Positions 12,497-24,424 are shown, counted from the first letter of the stretch. The stretch is DNA of 64,000 bases from Adineta vaga (GCA_021613535.1 CP075493.1:16182001-16246000); one strand, 5' to 3'. The notes: a model not told the origin generated them from the letters alone. Made by a program: numbers and translations.

Positions 12497-13692
12497 AAGT
12501 CGAATTAGGCAGCTACTCGATGCACGAGGATATCATACAGCATCTATATTATTAAATGAAACAATATTAGTTAGTGGTGGATGGAATGGTCACTAATCGA
12601 CGATCTTGCCCTATTCTTTCCAGATTCTTATTTTTCTTATTTTTCAGGCAAGATTCTTGTGTTCAGACAAGATTCTTTTCAACAGAAAAGTAAAAGGAAT
12701 CATACAAGAATTTCAAGATAACAAGAATCTTGTCTGAATATCCTGAACAACAAGAATCTGGAAAGAAACACAAGATATTTTAAATTTCTTAGAATTCAGA
12801 CAAGACTCTTATAGTATGAACGAAAAAAAATCCTTGCTACCTTCCCAAGATAAACGGCACGTGATGTATTCTTTGTATATAACATATATAAAGTGATATC
12901 TGAACGTTATTCATTCATTTTCTATTTAATGACTATTACAATTCACTCCAAATATGTACTTTTCTCAGATATAATCTTTCGAGACAACACTATATCTCAA
13001 TTAAATGTAAGTAAAATATTTATTTGATCGACGAAAGAATATGGTAAGTAATGCTATTTCATATTATTTTTCTTAAATAAATTGAATTTATCAAATGTAT
13101 TTCAATATTTTTGTGCTTAATCTTTCTATTTTATTTTATTTTTAGATTTTTCTGTAATTATCTACAAAAAATCTTGTTTAATGAACGATGAAAGTTTCAG
13201 ATGTATCCTGGAAAGATTATATTCTTTTAAAAAGAACAGGTGTTCTTTTTACGAATAAGATGACATATTTTTTTGTATTCTTACCATTTTTTGTGAATGA
13301 CGTGCAAATTTCTAATAAAATAATATAAAAAGATAGTAATAACAATCTATAAAGGCTTTTTAGTTTGATCAGAATCAAACAAGAAAGATAAGGATAACAA
13401 GAAAAGCAAGATGCAGGCAAGAGTTCAAGAAAGCCAAGAATCAGGCAAGAAAGCAAGAGAACAAGAATCTTGTCTGAAAAAATATTCTTGCCTCATCAGA
13501 CAAGATTCGGTCTACAAGAACCTTACCAGAAAAGCAAGATCATATTTTTCAGGCAAGAATCTTGTATGGAAGGAATAGAAAAAGAATCATGTCTGAAGGT
13601 CAAGAAAAACAAGAACCTGGAAAGAACAGGGCAAGATCGTCGATTAGTGGTAGTATTATTCTCAACAGTGCTGAATTGTATTGATATACTTT
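12497..13692 (+). pseudogene. Kelch-repeat fragment split by a transposon
   Basis: The left part (about 12510-12590) reads RGYHTASILL...LVSGGWNG and the right part (13648-13682) reads SIILNSAELY followed by a stop. Together they match one kelch blade, whose usual form is R.YHTA..L..G.VLV.GG and then L.SAE.Y. The TIR element at 12591-13649 sits between them, and the frame becomes continuous if the element and a 2-bp GT duplication are discounted. Sequence to the left is minisatellite and to the right a T-run, so only this blade remains. Confidence 0.6.
12591..13649. mobile_element. Non-autonomous DNA transposon with TIRs, 1.06 kb
   Basis: Terminal inverted repeats of about 36 bp begin CACTAATCGACGATCTTGCC at 12591 and end with the complement at 13649, with one mismatch in the first 30 bases. 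Many copies of CAAGAATCTTG and CAGACAAGATTC lie in both orientations next to each end, so the termini could form complex hairpins. No transposase frame is visible. The probable target duplication is GT, judged from the interrupted kelch blade. Confidence 0.8.
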
Positions 13693-14149
13693 GATAAAAA
13701 CATATTTCTTTTTTTTTTTTTTAATAAAATATTATAACTAATTTTCTGATCAATTTATTTATGAATGATCTGAGAAATAAACATTTGCAGAGAAATAAGT
13801 GCCAGTGTTCATATGATACATGAACCAGAGAGCGGCACGGTCAGGGGGAAAAGTACGAAATCCCGGAATCCTGAATTTCATCAGATTCCAGGATTCAGTA
13901 CTTTTCTCCTTGGATGTTTGATTGACGTTATTTTGCGATTGTACACCTATTTTATACATTCCTTTGTCTCTCTCTTCAAACCCTCATTTTCTCAGGCTTC
14001 GAATAATGCAATTTCAATCACACTCAGATCGATACAGATAATCGTCTACGTTGAAATTCATCCAAATCGCTGTGAAAGAATTAAAAACATAAGACGAGAA
14101 ATCTATTAACGTGACAATATAAGATTGTTTTAAGAGTTGTTTATCGTTG
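13693..14149. other. Region without a recognised gene
   Basis: Contains a T/A run near 13708-13725 and an imperfect inverted repeat at about 13850-13905 (arms around GGAATCCTGAAT and ATTCCAGGATTCAG). No supported coding sequence. Confidence 0.35.
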
Positions 14150-14950
14150 TAAACATGATTGACAAATTTCTATGGATTTTTTAAATTGTTTATAATATAA
14201 ATCAGAAGGTAAAACAAAAATAATGAACACAAGCATTGATGGTACAAATGAAATAAAATAACCAATAAGATATAACCATGGATTTCGTGATGATTTAATA
14301 CAAGTTGTTAATAGTGAAGTAATTAAACGTGGTAAAGATAAAATAGCAAGTGTAGAATTTGTTTGTGTTCACTTAATTGTTTGAAGAGATGTTGTTGAAA
14401 AGTCAATTTAACCTGACTTCTGTGACGTTGACGTGTAATCATAATAATAATAAATAATACTGAAAATAAATTCATAATAAAAGGTATAAAAAATGAATTA
14501 AAATAATAATTTTGTATTAACCGTGAATAAAACGTAACATATAAAATTCGCTGTTCTTCTTCATCATCATATAAATCTCGATAAATAGGTTCATGAATAA
14601 TAGAAATCATAATCAAAATTGTTAAAATAAAGATTATTCGATTAGCAATATATGTACTTTTCATTTTATTAAAACTAACTCTAGTAAAAACTGAATAAGC
14701 TCGTTCAATTGCAACACATTCACTTAACCAATTATCTGTATATACTAAAGATTTCAATAATTATTCGATTAACAATAAAATCGCAAACCAAAATCTAATC
14801 AAAAATAGAAACGTAGTAATTGATGAACTAAGTAAAAATAATCCACACTCAACTTGTTGAGAGTGTTTTTGACGAAAAGTTAAAATAGAAAAAATTCTAT
14901 TAATAAAACCTAAAATAAACATAATTATTGCAAACATGGAATATTTTTAT
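14150..14950 (-). pseudogene. Decayed seven-transmembrane receptor (rhodopsin class)
   Basis: Reading leftwards from about 14950: TM1-TM2 with LTFRQKHSQQVECGLFLLSSS, a stop/frame change near 14766, then NWLSECVAIERA (TM3, the DRY region replaced by ERA), TM4-TM5 and an intracellular loop with RQRHRSQVKL. After another frame change near 14340 comes TM6-TM7 with SSRNPWLYLIGYFISF. The order matches the large bdelloid GPCR families. At least two frame breaks make it a pseudogene. Confidence 0.75.
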
Positions 14951-15828
14951 ACCGAAATGATCATCAGTTCGTCGAGCTCTACAAACTCTGGAAATTTGAT
15001 CGAAATAAATTTGAAAATCGTTCAAGATATGGAAAATTTAGTTGAATTAACTAAATTAATTTTATATTAAAATTATTTATTCTTATTGAAAATTTTTACC
15101 TCATTAATTTGTTGTTTTGTCATAGAAGTATAATCACGAATTAATGAACGAAATTCAGTTAATAATATTAAATTTAATCATGGACAAAAATAAGACAATT
15201 CCAGACGAATGATTTGTATTGGATTGAATGAAAAGATTCTCTTACTCGTAAAGAAGAATTTAGTAAATAAAAATGAATTGACTTATATAAAGTTTAAATG
15301 AAAAGATCAGTATAGTAGTGTAAAACGCAAAAGGGTAATTCATCCACATTCTCAGTACAGTTTACATCTCACTGAAAAGAATTGGAAACTTCTCGATATA
15401 TTTCACATGTTCACGCTCAATTAATAAGAATTAGAACATTATTAGGTCTGATTGTAGCTCGGGTAATCTCGGCTCGATTCCGAGGGGAGGGAAATACTTT
15501 TTTGCCTTTCATAATTACTCAATACTTTTGTATTATTTTTCTTTTCTCTTCTTCTACTCATACAGATGACGAAATGTATTCATTCATATTATTCAAGCAA
15601 AAAAAATAGACAGAATCGATATCTTCAAACGTTGTAGTCATTTTTTATATTCCAGTTATTTATCTACAGAACTATCAATAATAGATTTTGTCAGAATTGA
15701 AGATACGTATTATACAGTGAGATTAGTCATGATATCCATCATTTGACCAAAGTATTTTCACAACATATATGTTATTTTGATTCTTTCGCCGAAAGAGGAA
15801 AGGAAAGAGAATGAATGCACAAAAGGTA
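14951..15828. other. Region without a recognised gene
   Basis: Possible N-terminal remnants of the adjacent GPCR relic may extend to about 15200, but none is convincing. The 3' part holds T-rich and GA-rich sequence with no supported frame. Confidence 0.35.
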
Positions 15829-15900
15829 TATCCGTACCGGGATTTAAACCCGAGTTTTGGCGGTGGAAGCGCCACATCCTGATCGCTGGACTACACGGAT
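15829..15900 (-). tRNA. tRNA-Gly(UCC)-like gene
   Basis: A 72-nt cloverleaf can be drawn on the minus strand. The acceptor stem ATCCGTG/TACGGAT has one G-T pair, the D stem is GTCC/GGAT, the anticodon stem TGGCG/CGCCA encloses loop CTTCCAC (anticodon TCC), and the T stem TCGGG/CCCGG encloses TTTAAAT. An A follows as discriminator, and a TTTT Pol III stop lies at 15821-15824. No intron. The B box is degenerate (GGTTTAAATCC), and the usual G19 and C56 are A and T here. The body outside the anticodon loop resembles eukaryotic tRNA-Glu. It could be a working variant tRNA or a tRNA pseudogene. Confidence 0.65.
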
Positions 15901-16408
15901 GTGATATCTTTGTGATAATGTTATAAAATAGCAGTTATAAGTTTTTAGTAGGTGCATGTATTTGCGAACCAATTATCAAGTTGCACAGTGAGTTTGTACA
16001 CTAGAGTTTGAATATTTTTTCGCAAAAGAACAAGCCGAGGATGATTTGCAGCTAGTGAAAGTTTTAAGATATCATAAGCATATTCTAGAGATGGTGAAAC
16101 TTTTTATAAAGAACTTGTCGACGCAATATAATAAATTATCAACAAACATCTGAAGTCGATAATTATTGATTTTGAATGCGCTGTTGGAAATGTTATTAAA
16201 CGTATTCTTCTATTAAGAAAAGTAGCTGCTTATTTCTTCACCTTCTGAGTTATGGCTTATATATAGTTATGTCGTTTCAAGCAGAGTTACTAGTTTTTCA
16301 AAGTGACAAATAAAGTATAGAATATACATGATGAAATTTAGATTTTATTTAAATAAATAAATATATAAACACATTCAAGATGATTGTTCATAGTCTCTGT
16401 ACAAATGC
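15901..16408. other. Region without a recognised gene
   Basis: Spacer between the tRNA-like gene and the GPCR relic. No supported exon, repeat or structured RNA was seen. Confidence 0.4.
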
Positions 16409-17176
16409 TTAATACCGACCAGTAAAACGTTGTAATAATTGTTCACGATAATAATTGAATTTGAATATTTTTTTAAATTCTTCTCGATAAACACTTCCGG
16501 AAAGAACATAAAGAAATGTTGATAAAATATAGAAACCTTGTTGCCAAAGAAGAGTAATACCTTGAATATTAATCATATAATTTGTATTCATTGAAGGTAT
16601 AAATGTTGTTAATATATTAGTTACTCCAGTAGGTATAGAAAAGAAAACATATGCAGTTACTTGAACAATTAACATTCGAACTAATTGACCTTCTGTATGA
16701 CGACGATGATGATGAGAATTTCTTTGATTTATTGGTGCAACACGTCTTATTCGATCTCGAACATTATAAATTGTTAATATACCAAATATCATCATAATTA
16801 ATGGTGATATTATATAATAAATAATAATACGACTAGTAAAATAAACCGCAGTAATTGTTGATTATAATTGTAAACATTGATTAGTTGTAGAATTCCAATA
16901 ATATATTATACACCATGGACTTATATAAATTAGAGTAACAATTGCTATGATAATAATCAATCTTTGTGCATTTCGTATATTACTTAGATTTCTTAATGAT
17001 ACTAAAGAAGGACTTGCAAAAAATCGATCAATCGAAGCACAAACTAACATAAAAGTAACAAATAATGATGATGAATTAATAATAAATTGCGTTATTCGCC
17101 ATCCAAATGGTGTATTAGTGGCTGAAATTCGAAAACCAAAACTGATAAAAAGAACCATAGGTGAAATAATCATATA
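16409..17176 (-). pseudogene. GPCR pseudogene truncated by a fold-back element
   Basis: Rhodopsin-like receptor from TM2 to the C-terminal tail: TM3 with CASIDRFFASP (in place of DRY), TM4, the Cys loop at WNSTTNQCLQL, then an in-frame TAA at 16862-16864 after which TM5-TM7 continue in the same frame (VRMLIVQVTAYVFFSIPTG, YREEFKKIFKF). The N-terminus and TM1 are missing because a mariner-like fold-back element starts exactly at the break (17177). Confidence 0.8.
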
Positions 17177-17810
17177 CAGGGTGTAGCAAAATTATAGACC
17201 CCCCTTTGTGGTTGCTTTTTTCCTATGAAAACGAATAGGTGGATCAAATGTAAGTAGTGATTTCGATAGCTCTCGAAGTTCTCTATCGATTGCAGTATGT
17301 TGTAGATTTTCAACATTAACTTCGTTGTGTAACATTTTTCAAAATACGCCAAGCCCCATTTTTGACCCTTCGAAAGATTTGTCAGATATTGCTTTGAAGG
17401 TAACCAGTGGATAGAGCTCAAACTTCTGAGCAAAGTAAGTGGTTCCGCGACTCTGGTTCGCTCTCCACTCAAAAGTTATGGCAATAACAAAAGTCAAAAA
17501 TATCGTGTTTTTAGTCGATTTTCACGATTTTTGTCATTTTTCGGCTCTTTTTCGACTTTTGTTATTGCCATAACTTTTGAGTGGAGAGCGAACCAGAGTC
17601 GCGGAACCACTTACTTTGCTCAGAATTTTGAGCTCTATCCACTGGTTACCTTCAAAGCAATATCTGACAAATCTTTCGTAGGGTCAAAAATGGGGCTAGG
17701 CGTATTTTGAAAAATGTTACACAACGAAGTTAATGTTGAAAATCTACAACATACTGCAATCGATAGAGAACTTCGAGAGCTATCGAAATCACTATTTACA
17801 TTTGATCCAT
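17177..17810. mobile_element. Fold-back element with arms of about 270 bp, right end missing
   Basis: Left end CAGGGTGTAGCAAAATTATA follows a TA. From about 17250 to 17515 and from about 17545 to 17810 the sequence is a near-perfect inverted repeat around a short centre, with only scattered mismatches. The left arm has about 70 further terminal bases with no partner on the right: the right arm stops at TTTGATCCAT, where a TGTGGG palindrome begins. No transposase gene is present. Confidence 0.85.
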
Positions 17811-17880
17811 CTTGAGGGTGTGGACGTGGGTATGGGTGGGAGTCCTAGTGGTATCTGACACCCGCACACCCACACCCTCA
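17811..17880. repeat. TGTGGG/CCCACA palindrome 1
   Basis: Begins CTTGAGGGTGTGG and ends CACCCACACCCTCA around a spacer of about 20-25 bp. The G-rich strand comes first and the C-rich strand second. It directly truncates the right arm of the fold-back element. Confidence 0.85.
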
Positions 17881-18669
17881 ACAAAACAGAAAAAAATCTT
17901 GTCATTATCACAAGATATATTTACTGAGAATAGTTTTGTAAGATATGCATCTATACTTTACCTAAGATTGGATTCTTTTTTCTAACTTAACATATAGTAT
18001 CACATTTTCCTTCAAAGTTTTTGTTTTATTTCTAAAGTAAAAGATGATGAAGTTCAGCAGAAGACTGAGATTTTTCAGAATATCTTTTCCATCTGATAAA
18101 AGAACATCAATTTTTGTTGTTTGAAAAGTGAAAAATGTGAATATTGAGTTATAAAGTAAAGATAAAGTAATACATCTAGTATGAATATGAATATGTGTAA
18201 AATTTTCTGTTAACATAAATTCAATACCAACAATAATTTTTCATCTCGGTATTCTTTGGTGTTAAAGACAAAAATTCTTCCATTTTTTTTTATTACTCAT
18301 TTCTTATTTTTTATCATTGTTTTTTGATTGCTTCGTTTTATCTTCTTATTCACATTTACTTTTCATCATCAACGTCATGTCGTTAGAAGATTATTTTTTT
18401 TATCGGCTTTTATTAAATAGTATGATCATTTCACGTCAATCTTTGTATTTGTGCTTCGTTTTTTCTTTCAATATTGATGTTAGTTAAGTGTTGATATAAC
18501 GCCTAACCTATATAGAACAGCGAAGAAAAAATGATGATAAAGAAAAGAGATTATTTTTCTTTCTTCTTCTATTTAAAAACTTTTTCGTACGCGAGATTTA
18601 GTTCTCCTTAATGTCAAAGAATTCTTGTCTCAACATAGATTATTTTTTGTTTAAGAGAAACAAATATTA
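17881..18669. other. Region without a recognised gene; upstream of the beta-lactamase-fold gene
   Basis: AT-rich, with T-rich tracts near 18270-18600 that may contain the promoter of the following gene. No coding frame is supported. Confidence 0.4.
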
Positions 18670-20119
18670 ATGGGATTGTTATTAGTAATACTTGCAATTT
18701 TGGTCAACATAATTAACATTAGTTGTTCAAATTGTCCAGATCGTCAATGGATAGAACAGTCTCTCACAAAGGCTCGCATACCAGGTGCGACAGTCATTGT
18801 AGTTAATGCTACTCATACACTTTATGAAGAAGCTTTTGGCTTTCAATCTTTAGTACCACCAGTACGAATGAATATTGACGAGTCAATTTTTCCTCTTGCT
18901 TCTCTCTCGAAAACATTTATTGCCGCTGCTGTCATGCAACTTGTCGAGAAAGAACTTGTCGATCTTGATACAGATGTTAATCAATACTTATCCGAACCTA
19001 ATAAACGAATTTTTCATCCTCAATATCCATCTCATTCAATTACTCTACGAAAATTACTTTCGCATTCAGCTTCAATCTTTGTCGACTATACTGTGCAAAA
19101 TACTTATTATCAACCAGGTGATACTGCATATGAACAAAAAACTTTAGCTGATATGGTTTATCAGTATGTGAATCCAAACACATCAAACTGGTTACCAAAG
19201 CCACCAGGCAGTGTCGCATCATATTCAAATGAAGGTGCTGCTCTAGCTGCATTAGTTGTCGAACGAGTAGCGAAAATGTCCTATAGTGAATATGTCAAAG
19301 AAAAAATTTTGAAACCATTGGGTGTTGATATTAGTAAAGCAGGTGTGCGTCTATCCGACTTTGCAACTACAGAAAATCTTGTCAAACATTATGCTTATGC
19401 ATTCAATACATCTTATCTCGAAGGATGGAAATACTTCATACCACAGTTGAATATCACACAGATTCCGGTAAAAATATCAATTTGATTAGTTGTGTTCATT
19501 TTGAATATTATTTTTGCAGGGCGACCTTCCTACGTGGCTATATATTCCAGACTTCAGCTTCAATTTCTACCCTTCGGGTCTCTTACGAATGTCGACCAAA
19601 ACCCTCTCTGTATACCTTCGCATGTTCATCAACAATGGCTCTTCTATTCTTCTTCCTCGATCTATTGCTGAAATGCGAACAATAGTTGGTGGTGGACTCA
19701 TACCACCTTACAATCACGATTCGACAAGTGATTCTACAGGAGAAGCACCACCACCACCACCACAGTATGGTCTTAGTTGGTATTGGACTACTATGAGTGA
19801 TGGTCGTCGATACATTGGTCATACTGGTTTTCTTCCAGGCATGTCACATTTGATGTTAGTCAATGAAAAGCACAGTATTGGTGTGATTCTACTTTCAAAT
19901 GCTGATATCCTTGGACCAACCCATCTGGGAAGAGAAATTGCTGAGACAGGGATAAATATTCATATGTCACTTTTTCAATGTTTCGATGCTAATACTATTA
20001 CTCCTACCGTTAATCCTACTGTTAATCCTACTGTTCCTGCGTCTGCCTTTCGTGTAACAACAACTTTGTTCGATTTTTCTGTGACAATTTTTATTTTCTT
20101 ATGGTTTCTTCTATTTTAA
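18670..20119 (+). CDS. Class-C beta-lactamase-fold serine hydrolase
   Basis: Two exons, 18670-19467 and 19520-20119, joined by a 52-bp GT..AG intron; 465 residues. The catalytic SxxK is at about residues 78-81 (SLSK), YxN at 185-187 (YSN) and the HTG triad at 367-369, as in penicillin-binding-protein-like and class-C beta-lactamase-like hydrolases. An N-terminal hydrophobic segment looks like a signal peptide. The tail carries TVNP repeats and ends in a hydrophobic stretch, which fits a GPI signal or a membrane anchor, so the enzyme is probably at the cell surface or secreted. The substrate is unknown; relatives include esterases and D-amino-acid peptidases. Both exons are intact. A transferred origin is possible but the intron shows it is established in the host. 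Confidence 0.85.
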
Positions 20120-20761
20120 CCCTTTGGAAATGAAATTAATTTTTACTCGAAAATTAAATGATGTACAGGTTTTACTGATAGTGCCTGTCGCATATTCATT
20201 CACTGTATCAGAAACGACATAAACATGTAAATTATTTTTCATTATATATTCTTTAGCTTTTCCCACACTTTCATAATTTATTTATTTCGAGAACAAATGA
20301 ATTATAATGAAGTTTGAACACAAATACGTCAAAAGTAGTATATGCGACGAGATCATGAAACTTTGTCTACTGACTGAGACTTCTCAGTACTCACATTCTC
20401 ACAATCTATAAATAGATTGATAGAATGAATTATAGCCACGATGGTGTTACTGGCTACGTTATAGAATTGTCTCATCAATATAGTTCTTAACAAAAAGCTT
20501 TTTAGCAATGAAATACTGAGACATGCAGCAGAACAACGAATGTACCAAATCAAATGCTATTATAAAGTCCTTGAAGAGCATGATTAAATGATTGGGTAAT
20601 AAGATCATTTGACCAAATTCACTCAAATTTCTCAGATTCTGAGGGATATATTTTTGGTTACCCTGTTGAGTATTTACACATTCAGCTCTGGATACTCAGT
20701 GTAATGACATTATGATAGCTGTGACGATTGAATAATAAAATTCATTAATAAAAAATATAAA
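20120..20761. other. Region without a recognised gene
   Basis: AT-rich 3' flank of the beta-lactamase-fold gene up to a TGTGGG palindrome. No supported exon. Confidence 0.4.
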
Positions 20762-20836
20762 TTTGAGGGTGTGGGGGGCTGGGTGTGGGTGTTGACCTGA
20801 GTGAAGATGATATACCCACACCCACACCCACCCTCT
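20762..20836. repeat. TGTGGG/CCCACA palindrome 2
   Basis: TTTGAGGGTGTGG... then GGGTGTGGGTG, a short spacer, and CCCACACCCACACCCACCCTC. The truncated membrane-protein unit A begins directly to its right. Confidence 0.85.
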
Positions 20837-21540
20837 ATTCAACAAATAACACAAACAAATCAATTAGTTACTGGATTATTAACAAATTATATTGCTGTAT
20901 CAAGAAAACTTACGAATTCACCTCATTACTTTTATTCGGAATCATTAAATATATCTTCTATTATTGATCTGATTGAAATTAAATATAAATCAAAAGACTC
21001 GACAAAAATTTGTTCCTGCAAAAGTCAAATATCATGTCCTCAACCTGGTAATTTTTATTCACATAATGTTTCTGGTGATCTTGAAACTTATGATTTAAAT
21101 ATAAATGAATCACATAAAACTTTATCTGGTATAATAATTGATTGTCTACCAATTCAATCAACACTTTTATCAACATTAGAATGTTTTTATAATCCATCAT
21201 GTTTAGATATTCTTCTATCATATTATCCAACTCTAATTAATATTTCAATTTTCTTCATCACGTTTTCTTCCTACAACAAAAACTGAAATACTTATTAATG
21301 AATTATTTATTGAAGAGATTTTTAATAAAACAAATTATTCAAAATATTATTCTCAATGTAAACCAAATATTTGTCATTATAGTTATTCAAGTCGTTTTAA
21401 TTGGATTTATATTATAACAATGCTCACTGGTGTTTTTGGAAGAATAACAACAATCTTATATATAATTAGCCCATTAATTATTCAATTAATTTTCTTTTTA
21501 AAAAAACGTTTCTTTTCTAAACAAATTATTCAACAATCTT
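20837..21540 (+). pseudogene. Multipass membrane-protein family, unit A (C-terminal part)
   Basis: Begins mid-protein at the palindrome and carries the cysteine-rich signature CSCKSQISC and DCLPIQSTLLSTLECFYN. After a frame change near 21262 it continues as ELFIEEIF...YYSQCKPNICHYSY and a final membrane segment (RITTILYIISPLIIQLIFFL). The same layout recurs twice downstream, so this looks like a rotifer family of unknown function with an extracellular Cys-rich domain between membrane helices. Truncation and frameshift make it a pseudogene. Confidence 0.65.
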
Positions 21541-21750
21541 AAAGTAAGATTTATGATAATATTAAATATTAAATAAAATTTTATTTTAGATCAAACAATA
21601 CAAATTCGTTTAAAATATTTTTTTCATCAAATAGATACTATGATAATGAATTTAAATTTATACAATCAACATTCTCGAGATAAAATTCGAATTTATCATG
21701 GTATTCTTGCAACAAGATTATAGATTATTTTATTATTAATTTCAATATAT

Positions 21751-23025
21751 CGGTTTAAACGCGTAACGCGTCACCTCTGGGGTGGTGAGTTCGAAATCAT
21801 TATTTCAAGAAGTTCTGATTGCCATCTTAAAGAGCATAGTCCAAAATGTAGCGAAACATATTTTGTTTGTCTTTAAATTGTTGAAATTCATATAAAATTT
21901 ATAGGAACAAATGTACCACTCTGACATGAAAAAATTGAACTTATTTATGCCATATACTGTTGTAACCGTTTTATTGAAGCGGTTTGTTGTTTGCAGAGTT
22001 CGTCAGGATAAATTATGTTAGCGAGGATAGAAGTATCCTTTCACATAATCATTAGCTTTTGAATACGTTTTACTTGTATGATTTCAGCTTAGATAATACT
22101 AGTATATTTATATCATCATCGCGTTACGAAAAGTCAGTTTTGTTTATTTTTCACCAATAAGATCCAATAGTTCTCTTCTCAAAGTATATGCCGAAAGCTA
22201 ATTTTTTATGAGCTATCTGATAGATATATTTTTATTTTCGAAAGGTTATACTCTGCAAAAATTTTTCGTAACGCGATGACGTTTTTTGCATTTTTTTCTT
22301 GCTTTTTAATAGTGGTCAGAATTTCGAAAAAAATGAAGTTTTATATTTCTCAACCTAACCAAATGGAATCGATGCAGCTTTTCGCGTTGATTTCGAATAT
22401 GTACTTGGTTTCAGATTTCAACCTTACTTTTATGAAGAAAAACAAGGAATACCTTGAGGGCTTTAGATGTTTATCATTTACTTGTATAATTTGCTACGGG
22501 TGATTCTTGACTTGACATGACCAATTTTACCAAATTTAACGTTTATTCTCTACAATTATGACAGAACGTACTCTATCTTAACTTTATGTAGCAGGAGAGG
22601 CTTCTTAAATAGGTAGTGAAAACTCTGGTTCGAAAACTAGCATCATCGCGTTACATTGATAAAATCGATTTTTCATAAGAATAGAGTGTCCATTCCGGAA
22701 ACTGGATTTGGCTATAAACATATAAAGATGTGAGCTGCAAAAGATCAAATGAATGTCTCTTTCGATATATCATAAATTCGTAGAAAAATAGCAAAGAAGC
22801 ATAGCACTATCAGAATTTTGTCCTTTTCCATCATCGTGTTATGACATTTATTTTATCAATAATTTCCAAATGGTGCATTCAAACGAGCTGATTTTTTTTA
22901 AGATTGATAGATGGCTATGAGGTACATATTCTAGCAAAGAAAGAAAATTTTTAAAGATACTAGTCTATGAGAAAAGATCCGTACAATCTCGCCAAAACGT
23001 CATCGCGTCACGCGCATTTAAGCCG
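21751..23025. mobile_element. TIR element, 1.28 kb, no transposase gene
   Basis: Imperfect terminal inverted repeats: left CGGTTTAAACGCGTAACGCG, right the complement of CGGCTTAAATGCGCGTGACG. Internally a CATCGCGTTACG-like motif recurs in both orientations near 21767, 22118, 22270, 22645, 22830 and 23001. Flanks of ATATAT on both sides may be the target duplication, but they lie in AT repeats. It interrupts the first membrane helix of unit B. Confidence 0.75.
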
Positions 23026-23640
23026 ATATATATATAATTATTTTATATTCTAATTTATCGAATCAAACAATCAATAAACTGATTCCAAATCCATCATTAG
23101 AAAAATATATAGAATTAGAAAAGCAATATTTAACAAAATTAATATATCCATGTACTCAAATATCAATACCTTATGAAGATTTTATGACAATTGAAGTGAA
23201 ATATCATCAAACATGTTCAAGCCATTTTACTCAATCATGGTGGTATAAAAATTTTCCTCGTATAAATTTTAACGAATCCAAAGTGAATTTTTTCTCGTTT
23301 GCAACATCATATTTTCAAACATTATCAATATTTTGTGATTTTGCCAATATAACAATCAACGATGTAATTAAACGATTTTTAAAGAAAAATTTTGTTCATA
23401 TACAAATTTTATCCAATGAATCATTTAATTTAGAAGTTAATTCATCAATCAATACAATGATCGAATTAACACGAACGGAATTTCGTTATCGAATGTCTTT
23501 AATTAATGTTTCACTTCATAGCAATCAATATATGTTTTATGAGAATAAATACTCATCTCACACCATACATATTTCGACTTTATCGTGGAAAATACAATGT
23601 ATCTATAATCGCATATGCTACAGATACTACCGATCTGAAA

Positions 23641-24424
23641 GGGTGTGAATAATTTTGATAACTAGATGCAAAGGATCACCTCGAAAAGATATTTGAGATC
23701 ACCAAAATTTTCAAAAGCTAGTGATATTACATCATCTCTTTTTTGTTCATTCAAATAACATTTCGTCATCTTATGTTGTCTGCTATGCTATAGAACACAT
23801 AAGAAAATATTCATTTGAAAATATGTCAGTGTCAGATTGGAAACTATTGGTTGTAGTTCATTCACTTGATGAAGTGAAAATTATTGCTAAATCAAATGGT
23901 GTTTGTCAATATCGAACACATAATATTGCGGATTCTACAAAATATTCATTCAAATGCAATCAGTATCGCAGATACCCTATATGTATCTATGAACTTAAAG
24001 CAACAGTGCCGGATGATGATTCAAATTCGATTACAATCATGTTCAAAAATGCTCACAACCATGAATATCGAAACGATACAACTTGTGTACCATCTCCAGT
24101 GCGACAATCAGTTGCCAAATATGTCGAAGTCGGTTTAACCAAAACTCAAATTCGTTCAGCACTTTTACTGGAGCACCCAAATTTAACAGTGCCATCAAAT
24201 AAATTAACAGCAATAGTACAAACAGAACGTCGAAAAAAGAACGTCATATAAATATTATCATTATTTTTGTTGCACCTATTGAAAAATAAATATAATGAAT
24301 GAATTTTAAAAATCTGGTGATCTAAAGTATTTCTTTTGGGTGATCAAGAATATCGTTTTTTAGCGATCATTTGCAACTGGTTATCAAATGTATTTTTTCT
24401 AGGTGATCAAAATTATTTTATCCC
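23641..24424 (+). mobile_element. MULE with 9-bp target-site duplication
   Basis: Ends are GGGTGTGAATAATTTTGAT at 23641 and ATCAAAATTATTTTATCCC at 24424, clear inverted repeats. It is flanked by an exact 9-bp duplication, GATCTGAAA, at 23632-23640 and 24425-24433, the length typical of Mutator-like elements. Subterminal copies of GGTGATCAAA occur near the right end. It carries only a DNA-binding-domain gene, so it is non-autonomous or internally deleted. Confidence 0.9.
23823..24251 (+). CDS. WRKY-GCM1/FLYWCH-type zinc-finger protein inside the MULE
   Basis: 142 residues from the ATG at 23823. The pattern CNQYRRYPICIYELK...FKNAHNHEY is a Cys-x-Cys/His-x-His finger of the WRKY-GCM1/FLYWCH group, the DNA-binding module usually found at the N-terminus of MULE transposases. 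A helical segment follows (GLTKTQIRSALL). It stops at RRKKNVI before any DDE catalytic domain. It probably recognises the element ends. In-frame coding continues upstream of the chosen ATG, so the true start is uncertain. Confidence 0.7.
   Translation: MSVSDWKLLVVVHSLDEVKIIAKSNGVCQYRTHNIADSTKYSFKCNQYRRYPICIYELKATVPDDDSNSITIMFKNAHNHEYRNDTTCVPSPVRQSVAKYVEVGLTKTQIRSALLLEHPNLTVPSNKLTAIVQTERRKKNVI

Noticed and set aside
13850-13905. Imperfect inverted repeat around GGAATCCTGAAT
   Set aside because: Several mismatches and no flanking duplication; too weak to call an element.
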